DNA from: Ornithodoros turicata
Taxonomy: Eukaryota; Arthropoda; Arachnida; Ixodida; Argasidae
DNA: 64,000 nucleotides
Direction of reading: 5' to 3'
NCBI RefSeq assembly: GCF_037126465.1
Contig: NW_026999318.1
Location: 2,514,447 to 2,578,446, forward strand
A model generated the notes under the pieces. That model searched no databases. It worked only from the letters and a program-made list of their open reading frames with translations, and was not told where the DNA came from. The translations under genes were made by a program, and so were the position numbers. Positions within the stretch are counted from its first letter, which is position 1, and every line of letters begins with the position of its first letter. This document shows, in pieces, positions 54,483 through 64,000 of this stretch.

Positions 54483-57400
54483 CTAGTGAATGGGCGAAGT
54501 CCATGAATGGTGCGTGCAGAGTACTGGCGCCCAGGACACGTGGCGGCGGGGCGGAAGCTGGCGAACGGAGGCTGTAGGGCAGGGACTTGCGGACGCTTGG
54601 GGCTGACAAACGGTGTAGCCTAGCTGCGAGCAGGCTTCCGTGTAAGCCGGCTTGAGCCGATCAATAGAAACTTGGTCGTCCTTCCCGTTGATGCGGAGCA
54701 TGAACTGCTTCGGTGTACGGCTGATGACGGGGTAGGGTCCGTTGTAGGGCGGTTGAAGGGGCTTGCGTACGGCGTCGACACGCACAAAAACGTGCGTGCA
54801 CGTGAGCAGGTCCCGATGAACGTAGACCCTAGCGCCAGAGGTGCGACGCGGGGGCGTCGGACGCAGGTCGGCGAAAACGGCTCGCAGCCGAGAAACATAG
54901 TCTGTGGGGTCGGGAACGGTGGTGGCGGACGCAGGCGCGAAGAACTCGCCAGGAAGGCGAAGGGTCGTGCCGTACACCAGCTGCGCGGTAGTGCAGCCCA
55001 AGTCGGACTTGAAAACCGACCGCAGGCCGAGAAGGATAACTGGTAAGGCTTCAGTCCAGGCTGAAGAGTTGGAGTGGGCTCGCAAGGCGGCTTTAAGGTG
55101 ACGATGAAACCGCTCCACCAGGCCGTTAGACGCGGGGTGGTAGGCGGTGGTGCGAGTGCGGTGGGTGCCAAGGAGCGCAGTGAGGGCGGCAAAGATGGAC
55201 GATTCAAATTGCCGTCCCCGGTCGGTAGTCATGGTGGAAGGGACCCCGAAACGGGACACCCACGTCGATACGAAAGCAGCGGCGACAGTGCTGGCGGTGA
55301 TGTCGGGAATAGGTGCGGCCTCGGGCCATCTCGTGAATCTGTCAATGACAGTAAGCAGGTAGCGGTGCCCTTGCGAAGGCGGTAAAGGGCCCACGATGTC
55401 GACGTGTACCTTGTCAAAACGCTGATCTGGCGGAAGGAAACTTGCGACAGGTGCCGAAGTGTGGCGGTGTATTTTCGCCCGTTGGCAGTGCAAGCAGGAA
55501 CGTGTCCACTGCTTGATCTGGGCGTGCATGCGAGGCCAGACGTATCGCGAGGCGATCAACTTCTGCGTTGCCCGTATGCCCGGATGAGATAACGCGTGGA
55601 GGGTGGCGAAAACTTGCCGGCGGAGAGTGACCGGGACGAAAGGCCGAGGGTTGCCAAGAGAGGTGTCACAAACGATAGTCGATGTGGCTCCAGGAAGCAG
55701 GAGGTCCTCAAAATGGAGCGTCGAATTGGGATCCGCGCGGAGCGTGGCCAATTCTTCGTCCACAGCCTGGTGATTGGCCAACCCTTCGAGGGAGAAACGG
55801 TTGTCGGGGACAAGACGCCGGTCTCGTGACAAGGCGCTGATACGACTGAGGGTATCCGCTACAGTATTGTCCGTGCCGCTGATGTATCGGATGTCAGTGG
55901 AGAATTCAGAAATGAATGAAAGTTGGCGGATTTCTCGAGGGGTGTAGTTGGTGCCGGATGACACGAAGGCGTAGGTTAGCGGCTTGTGATCGGTGTAGAT
56001 GATGAAGGGCCGACCCTCGAGAAAATGGCGAAAGTGTTTCACGGCTAGGAAGACTGCGAGGAGTTCACGTGAAAACGTGCTATAGTGCACCTCCCTGTCC
56101 TTGAGCTTGCGCGAAAAGAAAGACAGAGGCTGCCATTGGTTCGAAACTTGCTGCTGCAGGACAGCGCCGACGGCTGAGGCGGAAGCATCTACCATGAGGA
56201 CAGTGGGCGCGTCGGGTACCGGATGCGCCAGAAGAGTGGCGTTCGCCAAGGCGAGCTTAACCTTGTCAAATGCGTCGATGGCGGACTGCGGCCAGTCGAG
56301 GGTGGCAGAGCGACTCTTGGCTGAGGCGAGTAATGCTTCTAAAGGCTGAAGAGTTGATGCGCAGCCGGGTATGAACCGACGATAAAAGTTGACAAGGCCG
56401 AGAAATTCCCGGAGCTTGCGTGCCGAAGGCGGTTGGGGAAAGTCTCGGATGGCTTGAACCTTGGTTGGTAGGGGGGTGATACCGGCGCTCGCGATAAGGT
56501 GGCCAAGGAATTCGAGCCGCTCTACGCCGAATTCGGACTTAGCGGCGTTGATTACGATGCCAAAGTCGTTGAGCCGGGCGAAAAGGGCACGGAGATGTTC
56601 GACATGCTCCTGCGGCGTGGAACTTGCGATGAGTAGATCGTCGATGTATGCAAACACAAACGGTAGGCCCCTGATGACTGAGTCGATGAACCGCTGGAAA
56701 GTTTGTGCCGCGTTTCGCAGGCCAAACGGCATCCGCAGAAACTCAAACAATCCGAACGGCGTGGTGATTGCTGTTTTGCCGACATCCGCGGGCGCGACCG
56801 GTATCTGATGGTACGCACGTACCAGGTCGACCTTCGAGAAGAGTCTGGCGCCGTGCAGATGAGCGGTGAAACCTTGCACATGAGGAATGGGGTACCGATC
56901 CGGCACCGTGACACGGTTCAGGGCTCTGTAGTCTCCACATGGCCGCCAATCCCCGGTCTTCTTGGGGACCATGTGGAGAGCTGAAGACCAGTTACTGGAG
57001 GATGGTTGGACGATGCCGAGGTCGAGCATGTGCTCGAACTCTGCTCTGGCCACTTTCAGCTTCTCCGGGGCCAAGCGGCGAGGGCGAACATGCACAGGCG
57101 GCCCGGTGGTCATGACGTGATGCACGACGTCGTGCTGGACCGGCAACTTCCAGTTAGGGGGTTGAGTAAGCGCCGGAAAGTCTTGAAGAACGGCCTCGTA
57201 CGGGGTTTGAGGTGGCGGCCGCCGGAGGGTTGGTCCGATGGTATGCGTTGAAACAACGGCGCCCTGAACAGACAAGTTAGTGGTGGTGTCTATCAAACGG
57301 CGGCGGCTCATGTCAACAAGTAGGCCGAAGTGGGCCAAGAAGTCAGCTCCCAGGATGGCGTGGGGGACCTTGGCGAGGATGAAGACCCAACGGAAAACGC

Positions 57401-57719
57401 GTCGTAGCCCGAGATTCAGGGTCACGAGTTTCTCGCCGAACGTGGTGATAGGTGTTGCGTTGACGGCTTGCAGGGTGTTATTAGGTGCGCGGCGTCGAAT
57501 GTCGTCAGCGGATGCTGGAATGACGCACACCTCAGCGCCAGTGTCCACTAGAAACCGCGTGCCGGAGCAGCGGTCGGTGATGAAGAAAAGACGTGGACGA
57601 CTGGTAACTGCGTCAGCGAGACTGGTCGCCGTCAGTTGATGACGCTCCCGTTTCCCGAGCGGGAACAAGGAGGTTGACAGTGGCGGGCGTTGTCGCCGAA
57701 GTTCTGGTGATACCAACAC
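54483..57719 (-). CDS. gypsy pol: protease, reverse transcriptase, RNase H, integrase, intact
   Basis: 1,078 open codons, reached from gag by -1 frameshifting at 57,656-57,650. Retropepsin [13 protein letters not shown] (about residue 59 of this frame). Reverse transcriptase with [26 protein letters not shown] and active site FAYIDDLL (about 357). RNase H with [13 protein letters not shown] and [10 protein letters not shown] (about 573). Integrase with an HHCC finger (H..SHPG...CLHC) and the D,D,E triad [16 protein letters not shown] (about 833) and [10 protein letters not shown]. It ends with a GPY/F-like [12 protein letters not shown] segment and a Pro-rich tail. No stop or frame break was seen. 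Combined with identical LTRs, this looks like an autonomous, recently active copy. Confidence 0.92.
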   Translation of the reverse strand: MLVSPELRRQRPPLSTSLFPLGKRERHQLTATSLADAVTSRPRLFFITDRCSGTRFLVDTGAEVCVIPASADDIRRRAPNNTLQAVNATPITTFGEKLVTLNLGLRRVFRWVFILAKVPHAILGADFLAHFGLLVDMSRRRLIDTTTNLSVQGAVVSTHTIGPTLRRPPPQTPYEAVLQDFPALTQPPNWKLPVQHDVVHHVMTTGPPVHVRPRRLAPEKLKVARAEFEHMLDLGIVQPSSSNWSSALHMVPKKTGDWRPCGDYRALNRVTVPDRYPIPHVQGFTAHLHGARLFSKVDLVRAYHQIPVAPADVGKTAITTPFGLFEFLRMPFGLRNAAQTFQRFIDSVIRGLPFVFAYIDDLLIASSTPQEHVEHLRALFARLNDFGIVINAAKSEFGVERLEFLGHLIASAGITPLPTKVQAIRDFPQPPSARKLREFLGLVNFYRRFIPGCASTLQPLEALLASAKSRSATLDWPQSAIDAFDKVKLALANATLLAHPVPDAPTVLMVDASASAVGAVLQQQVSNQWQPLSFFSRKLKDREVHYSTFSRELLAVFLAVKHFRHFLEGRPFIIYTDHKPLTYAFVSSGTNYTPREIRQLSFISEFSTDIRYISGTDNTVADTLSRISALSRDRRLVPDNRFSLEGLANHQAVDEELATLRADPNSTLHFEDLLLPGATSTIVCDTSLGNPRPFVPVTLRRQVFATLHALSHPGIRATQKLIASRYVWPRMHAQIKQWTRSCLHCQRAKIHRHTSAPVASFLPPDQRFDKVHVDIVGPLPPSQGHRYLLTVIDRFTRWPEAAPIPDITASTVAAAFVSTWVSRFGVPSTMTTDRGRQFESSIFAALTALLGTHRTRTTAYHPASNGLVERFHRHLKAALRAHSNSSAWTEALPVILLGLRSVFKSDLGCTTAQLVYGTTLRLPGEFFAPASATTVPDPTDYVSRLRAVFADLRPTPPRRTSGARVYVHRDLLTCTHVFVRVDAVRKPLQPPYNGPYPVISRTPKQFMLRINGKDDQVSIDRLKPAYTEACSQLGYTVCQPQASASPCPTASVRQLPPRRHVSWAPVLCTHHSWTSPIH

Positions 57720-58498
57720 TCTGTGGAGTCAGCAGAGAGCGGGCGCAAGGGGCTGCGGCGACGACCGGCGCGGCGAGGGCTGCGGGGCCTGGGACTTCGG
57801 GGACGATGGCTAAGGTGAAGCGAGGTGGAGATCATGGCAGTGAGTCGCGCTACCTCGTCACGGAGAGCTTGAAAGTCAGCCAAGGTGGGCGTAACGGGGG
57901 CGGAGGATGAAGAGACCGCAGAAATGGCTGGTGGAGCAATATCCATGATCTTATCCGCCATCTCTGCCAAGGCTTCCAGGGACACAGTGGAGGACGTCGT
58001 GAGAATCATGCGCACGGTGTTTGGAAGTCGCTGCAAGAACAGCTCGCGCAAAATCGATTCGTCCACAGCTGAAGCACGATCGCCCAAGAGTTGCTGCATG
58101 CGACGGAGGAGTTGGGAGGGTCTCCTGTCGCCCAGGACTTCAGCAGTGAGCAGCTGGCGGAGGCGCTCTTGTTCAGAAGCTGTGGTACGACGGGTCAAGG
58201 CTGTTTTGAGGGCGTCGTATGGGCGCTCCGTGGGGGGGACGGTGATGATGTCCCGCACCTCAGCAGCCTCGTTTGGCCCGAGCGCTCCAACGACGTGATA
58301 GAATTTCGTCAATTGGGCGGTAATACCGCGGAGTGCGAAATGTGCCTCAATGTTGGCGAACCAGAGGACCGGGTCAGCCGGCCAAAACGGGGGAATCTTG
58401 ACGGTCAGGGCGTGCAGTACAGGTTGATGAGCCCTATCACCGTGTGATGGAACGTCCTGCCCGGGAGGGATGCTTGGAGGTGCTGGTTGAGATTCCAT
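57632..58498 (-). CDS. gypsy gag with CX2HX9CX3C box, intact
   Basis: 288 residues from ATG at 58,498, only 25 bases from the 5' LTR. The capsid region has [20 protein letters not shown] and [18 protein letters not shown], then [10 protein letters not shown] and [17 protein letters not shown]. An Arg/Pro/Ser-rich stretch precedes [18 protein letters not shown]. Counting gives C-X2-H-X9-C-X3-C, the unusual gag box of the CsRn1 group, not the common CCHC knuckle. The stop is at 57,634-57,632, and pol overlaps it in the -1 frame. Confidence 0.9.
   Translation of the reverse strand: MESQPAPPSIPPGQDVPSHGDRAHQPVLHALTVKIPPFWPADPVLWFANIEAHFALRGITAQLTKFYHVVGALGPNEAAEVRDIITVPPTERPYDALKTALTRRTTASEQERLRQLLTAEVLGDRRPSQLLRRMQQLLGDRASAVDESILRELFLQRLPNTVRMILTTSSTVSLEALAEMADKIMDIAPPAISAVSSSSAPVTPTLADFQALRDEVARLTAMISTSLHLSHRPRSPRPRSPRRAGRRRSPLRPLSADSTECWYHQNFGDNARHCQPPCSRSGNGSVIN
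57650..57656 (-). promoter_or_regulatory. -1 ribosomal frameshift site G_GGA_AAC
   Basis: The heptamer GGGAAAC is in exact slippery phase relative to gag (gag codons ...TCG GGA AAC). It lies 15 bases before the gag stop codon, and the pol frame is open on both sides. This is a canonical X_XXY_YYZ signal. A downstream stimulatory RNA structure was not resolved. Confidence 0.8.
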
Positions 58499-58505
58499 TG
58501 AATAT

Positions 58506-58521
58506 CACGTTCGGGTCACCA
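58506..58521 (-). promoter_or_regulatory. primer-binding site
   Basis: TGGTGACCCGAACGTG on minus starts two bases after the 5' LTR. It resembles tRNA-Trp-type primer sites (TGGTGACCCCGACGTG) known from CsRn1/Kabuki elements. The exact tRNA was not verified. Confidence 0.65.
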
Positions 58522-58523
58522 AA

Positions 58524-58662
58524 TGAAGGAAACAGGCGGGACAACCTTCATGTTGCGTGATACTCAAGAAAGTGATTTATTCGAGAGGAGATCGTGCCGG
58601 AAACGGCTCGGCGCGAGAGAATAGCGATGGCGCTGTATGGCGATGGCGCTGGAACCGCTACA
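58524..58662 (-). repeat. 5' LTR of the gypsy element
   Basis: 139 bp, identical to 54,332-54,470. Contains the promoter and poly(A) functions by family expectation. No obvious AATAAA was seen. Confidence 0.93.
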
Positions 58663-58704
58663 TCTGTATCAAAACAAAACACATTAAAAGAGACGAACAC
58701 CCAC

Positions 58705-58860
58705 CTCTCAGCAGGTTTTCAGCTGCGCCTGTTGCAGCTTGACTAGTTCCTGCTGAGGATGAACCTTCAAGTGCGTCACTTGAAGTTATGGCAGCCGTGG
58801 TCCCTTGATACAGCAACTCATGATTTGGCTGAGGGTGTGGTGACTGGTTGTCATCCAGAT
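58705..58860 (-). CDS. BEN-domain protein, Ser/Ala-rich exon
   Basis: 156-nt exon between acceptor TTGCTTAG and donor GAGAG|GTGGGT. It enters and leaves after one base of a codon, matching its neighbours. It encodes LDDNQSPHPQPNHELLYQGT then TAAITSSDALEGSSSAGTSQ, a low-complexity linker. The gypsy element starts 42 bases after its donor. Confidence 0.62.
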
Positions 58861-59038
58861 CTAAGCAATTTAAACAGCGAGACATCATGCATGTGGCAGG
58901 TTGCTGTTGTTGCAAAAACGCAGCGTGTTAAGCTCCATAAATGGAGTCCACCTCATTTTGTAAGGCTCCAGTTGTGCTGTTTACATGTTGTCTTAATGAC
59001 CAACTCAGATCTCTTTCTTTATATTATGCAAGCTGCCC
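58861..59038. other. intron sequence
   Basis: Part of the BEN-gene intron between 58,861 and 61,613. Nothing else was recognised. Confidence 0.4.

Positions 59039-59075
<37 letters not shown>
59039..59075. repeat. (AT)n microsatellite
   Basis: About 17-18 AT repeats directly abutting the LTR element. Confidence 0.95.
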
Positions 59076-59078
<3 letters not shown>

Positions 59079-60211
59079 GGGATTCCGCCCCCTATATCCC
59101 ACTTGGGGTAGAACCCACCAGTCTCCTACCGAAAACACCGCACCGAGAGACGCAGACACGAATCAATCAATACCTCGTTTATTGTTCACTTACACCATGG
59201 TGGGGCAATCTTCCTTCTCGGTCGTTCGCTCACACTCCGTCTGCCTTCCCGACCGCCGAGCATCGCCTTATCAAGGCTCTGCGCGCCAACATGCGCGCCC
59301 TCTCTGGGCGCGTAACTTAGTCCAGACAACATGTGCGCCCTCTCTGGGCGCCAGCCGTGGGGCGCGACACCACACTCTCCCCCCCCCCCCCTACAAGTCC
59401 GGGGAATCGAGGATAGCGTCGTCCGGTGGGCTTCTTGGATGACCGGCGAGCAGACCTGGCTGGTAGCGTCGAAGGAGGTTTATAGCTGCGGCGATATCCT
59501 CCGGACCCAGCGTCGAGGGTGTGATGGCTCTGTCCCTAAGAAGGTGACTCTGGTGCAGAGCGCCAGCTCGGTGGGTGGGTGGGTGGATCTCCGGGACCCA
59601 ACACAACTGGCATAAGCGAGCCAGCTCCTCAGGAGTGTGGACAGCGGGAGGTCCTGTGGGGTACCTCTCCTGTAGGGTGAATCCTCGGAAAGGTTCCGGT
59701 GTCGAGTCGAGGGGGTCTCCCCTCAGGGGGCGGCTCTGGTCGCGCCAGCGTCTTCGAGAGGCGTAGCTGATCGTAACGACGCCGACCTGCGTCGTCCAAG
59801 TGGCAACGTGGTGCTGTGCGGGGGGACCACCATGTGGAGCAGGGGCTGGGCGTTGTGGGGGCCCGTCCGTTCTCCCATTGCGAGGACGTCGGCGAGGCAG
59901 ACGATAGGGCTGTCGTCCGACATGTTTTCCTCGTGTCCTGCAGGAGGAAAGGAGGAAGGGTTATCTCGGCTGCTTACGTGGGCGAAGGTTATAACGGGTA
60001 ATCCCGGGAACCCCGCCCTGGGCAGTAGTCTTTTCGGGGGATGGTTGACCGTCCCTAAGGGGACTTGAGGGAGAGCGGGCTTGCGATGCTAGATCGTGGT
60101 CCTCCTCCCGCCTGCCGTTGTCCGAGATGCGCTGGCTGAAGGTGTAAGGCGCGTAACTTAGTCCAGACAGTGCGCCCTCTCTGGGCCCCAGCCGTGGGGC
60201 GCGACGCCACA
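59076..60211 (-). mobile_element. LTR retrotransposon derivative with no pol, inserted in a TA repeat
   Basis: The left copy is a complete LTR of 299 bp (59,076-59,374; TGTGGTGTCGCG...ATTCCCACA on minus, with AATAAA). It is preceded by a G-run polypurine tract. The right copy (about 60,149-60,211) keeps only the first ~63 bp of the LTR. The ~770-bp interior has minus frames (MSDDSPIVCLADVLAMGERT..., and WVPEIHPPTHRAGALHQ...LRRYQPGLLAGHP) that I do not recognise. They may be a gag remnant. The flanking ATAT on both sides is a possible TSD in a TA-repeat context. Confidence 0.6.
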
Positions 60212-60216
60212 ATATA

Positions 60217-61091
60217 CAGGGTGTCCCAGAAAACGTGTCATTGAATTATAATTAAAAAACTACACCACCTAGAGTCATGCAGTCAACGGCATTTGTTCTC
60301 ACTGGGTTTTTGCCACCTCCTCATGTGAATGTCGTGTAACGTAAGTTTAATTATGTAAATTTTTGCGAGCTTAAGTCGGAAATTTGCCCAGTAAAGGTCA
60401 CTTTTTTGCCCCACCAATGTGAAGAGCGTGTCTAATTTAGTCAAATTAATGATAATTGACAGGGATATTCAGGAACTATCCCATCGAAAAAAATAGCCGA
60501 ACATCATGCTCTACGGAGGTCGCACAGAATAGCGCACGATGAATTTTTCAGCGCAATCTTTGTCAGTCCGACGAAAGGAGGTTGGAAACCCAGCCCTCCC
60601 CGACATCGCAGAAAGAGATAAAACAGGCACGGCTTATCACGTCCGACTTTCGCTGGGATAATGCTTTCCCTCTCCCAATTTTAGGAACTGTTACTTTTTC
60701 TACTATCACTCTGTGGGCCGGCTTCGGAACCTCCTTTCGTCGCACTGAGAGCGATTGCGCTCAAAAATTCATCGCGCGCTATGGTCCGGTGCTCCGAAAA
60801 GCATGATATTCGGCTATTTTTTCCGATGGGATAGCTCGTGAATATCACTGTGAATTATCATGAATTTGAGTGAATACGGCAGGCTCTTCATATTGGTGGG
60901 GTAAAAAAGTGACCTTTACTTGGCAAATTTCCGAGTTCAGTTCGCAAATTTTTACATAATTAAACTTGGAGTACATGACGTTCACATTAGGAGGTGGCAA
61001 AAACCTAATAAGAACAAATGCTGTTGACCGCATGATTCTAGGTGGCGTAGTTTATTTTATTATAATTCAATGACACGTTTTCTGGGACGCC

Positions 61092-61094
<3 letters not shown>
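60217..61094. mobile_element. foldback (long-hairpin) element, 878 bp, TA target site
   Basis: The first ~330 bp is the reverse complement of the last ~330 bp, starting CAGGGTGTCCCAGAAAACGT and ending with ACGTTTTCTGGGACGCCCTG. Both ends are next to TA. A central spacer of about 200 bp has its own inverted halves. There is no coding capacity. CAGGGTGTCCCA ends are common on arthropod MITEs with TA targets. Confidence 0.82.

Positions 61095-61124
<30 letters not shown>
61095..61124. repeat. (TA)n microsatellite
   Basis: About 15 TA repeats directly after the foldback element. Confidence 0.9.
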
Positions 61125-61127
<3 letters not shown>

Positions 61128-61613
61128 CATCACCATCTAACTTAAGAAAGCTTATCTTGTGTACATACATGTGTTACTCATGTAACTGAGTGCTCTGCTG
61201 CTCGGTCGACGAAGGACTGCAAGATAATTTACACGTATACAATCACGTCAGTGAATAAATGACATAATGCATTGTTTGCAGGAACTTATTGGACAAATTA
61301 ATTTTTCGTGCATGAAACAAACTTGTATAAGAACTCGTACTTCACAAACAGCTTAGAAGTGATTGCTGGAACTGTGCTATATTGTATCAGCCCAAAATTA
61401 GAGTATAAAGAACTGTTAACGTATGAACTATTAGAAGAATGACTGTACCAGCAGAGGTGCATGTTGAACACTGTGAAGCTTGGCTTCTCATCTGTGACAG
61501 CTCGGTCACCATAGTGTGTACTGAAAGTGAAGTACCGCAATATAAGTTCCCCCTTTTCTCCTACTCTGTAAAAGGTAAGGTTAGAATTATGTAAGCCCAG
61601 CATTCCAACGTAC
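61125..61613. other. intron sequence
   Basis: Between the foldback element and the BEN-gene exon ending at 61,614. No other gene was recognised. Confidence 0.4.
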
Positions 61614-61830
61614 TTTCAGATAGTTTTGTTTCCATGCACCGCAGCAGTCTTCCATAATCGTCAGCCAGAGTGTCATAACGTCTTTTCCAGTAGCGTGTTT
61701 CCTCCTCAGCAGACTTCAGCTTTGACAGCTCCACAAGAGTTGGGTCACTGTCAGTGTCATCAGGTACACTTGATGCACTTAAGAGGCCATACCAGTCGGG
61801 GAGCAACTCCGATTCACGATTTTCCCGATT
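61614..61830 (-). CDS. BEN-domain protein, coiled-coil exon (5' boundary uncertain)
   Basis: Encodes RENRESELLPDWYGLLSASS, then DDTDSDPTLVELSKLKSAEE and ETRYWKRRYDTLADDYGRLL, ending KLSE plus one base before donor GTACGT. The charged stretch is a plausible coiled coil for dimerisation. The frame is open back to a TAG at 61,833-61,831, and there is no suitable ATG. An acceptor (weak CATCTAG|) or an unrecognised upstream exon must supply the start. Confidence 0.6.
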
Positions 61831-61944
61831 CTAGATGGCGCCACGCTCGCCGTCCTTATCACGCCGTTTGCTTCCGACTCACGAAATAATCCCCATTGTG
61901 CATGGTTGACCTCGCGAGTTTAAGGCGGCCCGCGCCCTCTGCGC

Positions 61945-62012
61945 TCTTTGTCGAGTGGTAAAGTGTCGGACTTTGCCACGAAAGGTCCGCAGTTCGATTC
62001 GAGACATTCACG
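61945..62012 (+). repeat. tRNA-like sequence (tRNA-Gly-like or SINE head)
   Basis: TGTCGAGTGGTAAAG (A box) and AGTTCGATTCG (B box, 61,991) are ~42 bases apart, with TTGCCAC between them, as in tRNA-Gly(GCC). The anticodon and acceptor stems do not pair well, so a functional tRNA is unlikely. A tRNA-derived SINE or pseudogene fits. Confidence 0.45.
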
Positions 62013-62357
62013 TCTTTTTGCTTGTCTCCTATTGCTACATGAGTACTTTATTTTTATTTTTTTGTTCTTATATATTCATGCTACAATTATTGTTTTCACA
62101 AGTCACTACCGCCTGTACTGACTGATTAAGGAATTTTTAGTTGCTCTTCGTATTGTTTTACTAGTGCATACTTACTGTATGCCGACGTACAAGTGTGATC
62201 GGATAGTACGGATGCCGGTATCTCGGAGGCTCTCAATTGGATCTACCAGCGGCTGTAAATTAGCCTATAAACATTGCCTACACACAGCGCTTACAATGCT
62301 AGTCTGGAAAATCCGCTCGAAACGGTATTCCTTTTTTTTTTTTGTGCACTCGCTTAC

Positions 62358-62358
<1 letters not shown>

Positions 62359-62389
<31 letters not shown>

Positions 62390-62391
62390 TT
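62359..62391. repeat. (AAT)n microsatellite
   Basis: About 11 AAT/ATA repeats. Confidence 0.95.
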
Positions 62392-62399
62392 TAGTCAAG

Positions 62400-63280
62400 A
62401 AAGCAAACTACAAATATAATAAAACAGGTCCGTCTAAGCGGAAAAGCTTGTGGCACTGGGCCTGAAACAGTCAGCGGCATACAGTTTGACAGTACATGAA
62501 CATATAAAGGTACTACATCCTATGATAAAGTTGCCGTAGTGCTTTTTTTAGTTTGTACTTCGATTCCAAAGAAAAAAATGTCAAAGGGGAGCTCATTAAA
62601 GATACGAGGTACATAGCATTGCCTGCGACAAAGTCCATATTTTGTGTGTGAGAAATGCACAATAGGGCAGCATTCGCTAACCGGGGTCCTATAGGGCTGT
62701 TGCGCTAAAGTTTGGGGAGGGCGACTGGAGCGCCACTCTGACCCCTACCGTCGGAATGCTACCGCACGCGGCCGCTCTCGCCCCGTATGCATAACAGATA
62801 GCAACGGGTAGAACGCGTCAAAGAGTGCGCCGTTTTTTTTCTTTTTTTTTCCCCGAAATCGAACTCTACTCGAATGGAATCGAACTCTACTAAAAATCGC
62901 AGACTGCTGTTGTGTCGTACGCATAGCAGCAAGAAGATGGCTACGCAAAAACTTGCCCGCTGAAAAGTCCCGGACGGAAATGTCCCCGACTGGCAGCGCT
63001 ATTCGGGCTGCCGGCGATATGCAGGCGGCTGTATTATCTTTTGTACTCCAGAACTAGCTAATTCTTAAAATATGAAGCCCTGAAATAATTATTCCTGACT
63101 TCTGCCGCCGTTTACCGTGTTCAGTCATAGACTTTCATTGCGGCTATGTAATATCCAGGTATAATTAGACAAATATAGTGTATATGTAGACAATATGTAT
63201 GTATATGTATATGTAGACAAATATATGTAGACAAATATCGGCATCCGTTCTAATGAAATAGAACACAAAAACTTTGACAA
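62400..63280. other. no recognised gene
   Basis: No family signature in any frame. Short T-runs lie near 62,834-62,850, and there is a simple TATGTA-rich stretch near 63,180-63,236. Confidence 0.35.
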
Positions 63281-63289
63281 TTAAAAAAT

Positions 63290-63640
63290 GACTAGGAAGC
63301 AAGCGAGCTGGTGAAGATGATGCATAATGTAAAAACCCCGAGACTAGGGAACACGAAGGGACAGACACAAACACGAAGTCTCAAGAAAAACTTTGACCAG
63401 ATATACTTTTCGTTTTCCTGTATTTGCTTTGCAGTTTTCTGCTTTTTATATTAAAAGTTGACTGTGCAGCCGATGCTTCGGATAATTGTCGCTGTGTGAC
63501 AGTAAGATCTCGAGTCTAGGGACGACGAAAACACACACACAGACAGAGTTTGGAGACATCTGTATGTGTCTGTTTTCGTCGTCCCTATAGTCTCCGGGTC
63601 TTACTGTGATGAATTACACTCACCAGCTCACTTGTTTTTA
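63290..63640. repeat. inverted pair of Penelope-like 3' ends (candidate)
   Basis: Minus 63,380-63,290 and plus 63,557-63,640 share a layout: TGTGTCTGT...CG, CCCTA.AGTCTC.GGGT, TTTAC/TTACTGTGATG, then CACCAGCTC. Between them 63,497-63,545 and 63,557-63,608 form a hairpin (CAGTAAGATCT...GACGACGAAAAC against its inverse). The general look resembles the Penelope termini near 37.7-38.3 kb. No coding part is present. Confidence 0.45.
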
Positions 63641-63649
63641 TCAATTCTT

Positions 63650-64000
63650 TCACTGGGTCGTCGTCACCAGAAACTCCATATATAAAAGGAAAAAATATAG
63701 CCGGATCTCTTTGGAGCTCTTCCAAACATATACATATACAATATATAGCCTCGTGTATATGTGCACAACCTTTGTTTCCGTACTCATATTTAAGAAAAAG
63801 TTAGACGTCTGTTTGAACGAGGCGGACATATGATAGCTGATTACAAATCGAAATAGTCGAGAAGTTTGCTGACGCTGTATGGCTGTGCCCGAAAACTCTT
63901 CGAAATCATCGGTACTGCGTTGCCCAATGGCTGTTTATTCTGTGTTCATGGTAGCGTCGTGAACATTCCGCACGCGGAGAACATAACCAGAGGTCCCAGG
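63650..64000. other. no recognised gene
   Basis: Only short open frames and no domain were seen. Confidence 0.35.

Larger units (their letters stand above)
54332..58662 (-). mobile_element. intact young Ty3/gypsy retrotransposon, CsRn1-like
   Basis: 4,331 bp with two 139-bp LTRs that are identical base for base as read. They have TG...CA ends and a TCTG target duplication (54,328-54,331 and 58,663-58,666). Read on minus: 5' LTR, primer site 2 bases later, gag, -1 frameshift, pol, polypurine tract, 3' LTR. The gag CX2HX9CX3C box and a tRNA-Trp-like primer site are traits of the CsRn1 lineage. It lies in a BEN-gene intron only 42 bases past a donor site, in the same orientation as the gene. 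Confidence 0.93.

Noticed and set aside
54672..58447. Many plus-strand frames of 60-140 codons across the gypsy element
   Set aside because: They are antisense shadows of the GC-rich gag-pol coding sequence.
61945..62012. Functional tRNA-Gly gene
   Set aside because: GCC sits near the anticodon position, but the anticodon and acceptor stems do not pair properly.

Overview
The window is eukaryotic and reads as an arthropod, most likely chelicerate (tick-like), genome segment. This is an inference. It rests on spliced genes with GT/AG introns and AATAAA signals, a large population of animal DNA transposons, RNase H-bearing non-LTR retrotransposons, and Penelope-type GIY-YIG fragments. There is no operon structure, no CRISPR array and no rRNA. 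Nearly everything is mobile DNA, much of it nested. One multi-exon host-type gene, encoding a BEN-domain protein, can be followed across the right-hand 15 kb on the minus strand.

1-11.3 kb holds DNA-transposon remains. There is a two-gene ISL2EU-type element (THAP + DDE transposase on plus, SWIM + YqaJ nuclease convergent on minus), a 1.1-kb TA-flanked element, a 675-bp Harbinger-like element with a 3-bp AGG duplication, a piggyBac remnant split by a 908-bp truncated LINE, and a P-element/THAP9-like transposase remnant that carries a 75-bp LINE tail.

11.3-25.3 kb holds a decayed Ty3/gypsy element and a ~1.9-kb segment present twice. One copy contains a 2.5-kb pogo-like element and the other preserves the empty TA site. 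It also holds a minus-strand LINE remnant, a 1,297-bp mariner and a 44-bp-period minisatellite. 25.3-26.1 kb is a hAT-type non-autonomous element with a perfect 8-bp TSD and a hammerhead-like insert.

29.4-34.8 kb is a full-length LINE with a TSD and two intact ORFs that overlap as TAATG. A second LINE of the same family (39.2-46.4 kb) is interrupted by a 1.8-kb CACTA-like element. A third (47.8-53.4 kb) has a different 5' UTR and sits inside a TTAA-flanked DNA element. All of these LINEs share a GGCGC...GCGCC hairpin just before an ATC-, AATC- or AAATC-type tail. Three ultra-short LINE insertions (75, 58 and 35 bp) consist of little more than this hairpin and tail.

47.1-61.8 kb is the BEN gene: five recognisable exons whose splice phases all agree. 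Its introns hold the TTAA element + LINE, a very young Ty3/gypsy element (54,332-58,662) with two identical 139-bp LTRs, a gag CX2HX9CX3C box and a G_GGA_AAC frameshift site, and an LTR element plus an 878-bp foldback element in a TA-rich stretch. 61.8-64 kb holds a tRNA-like head, microsatellites and Penelope-like inverted ends.
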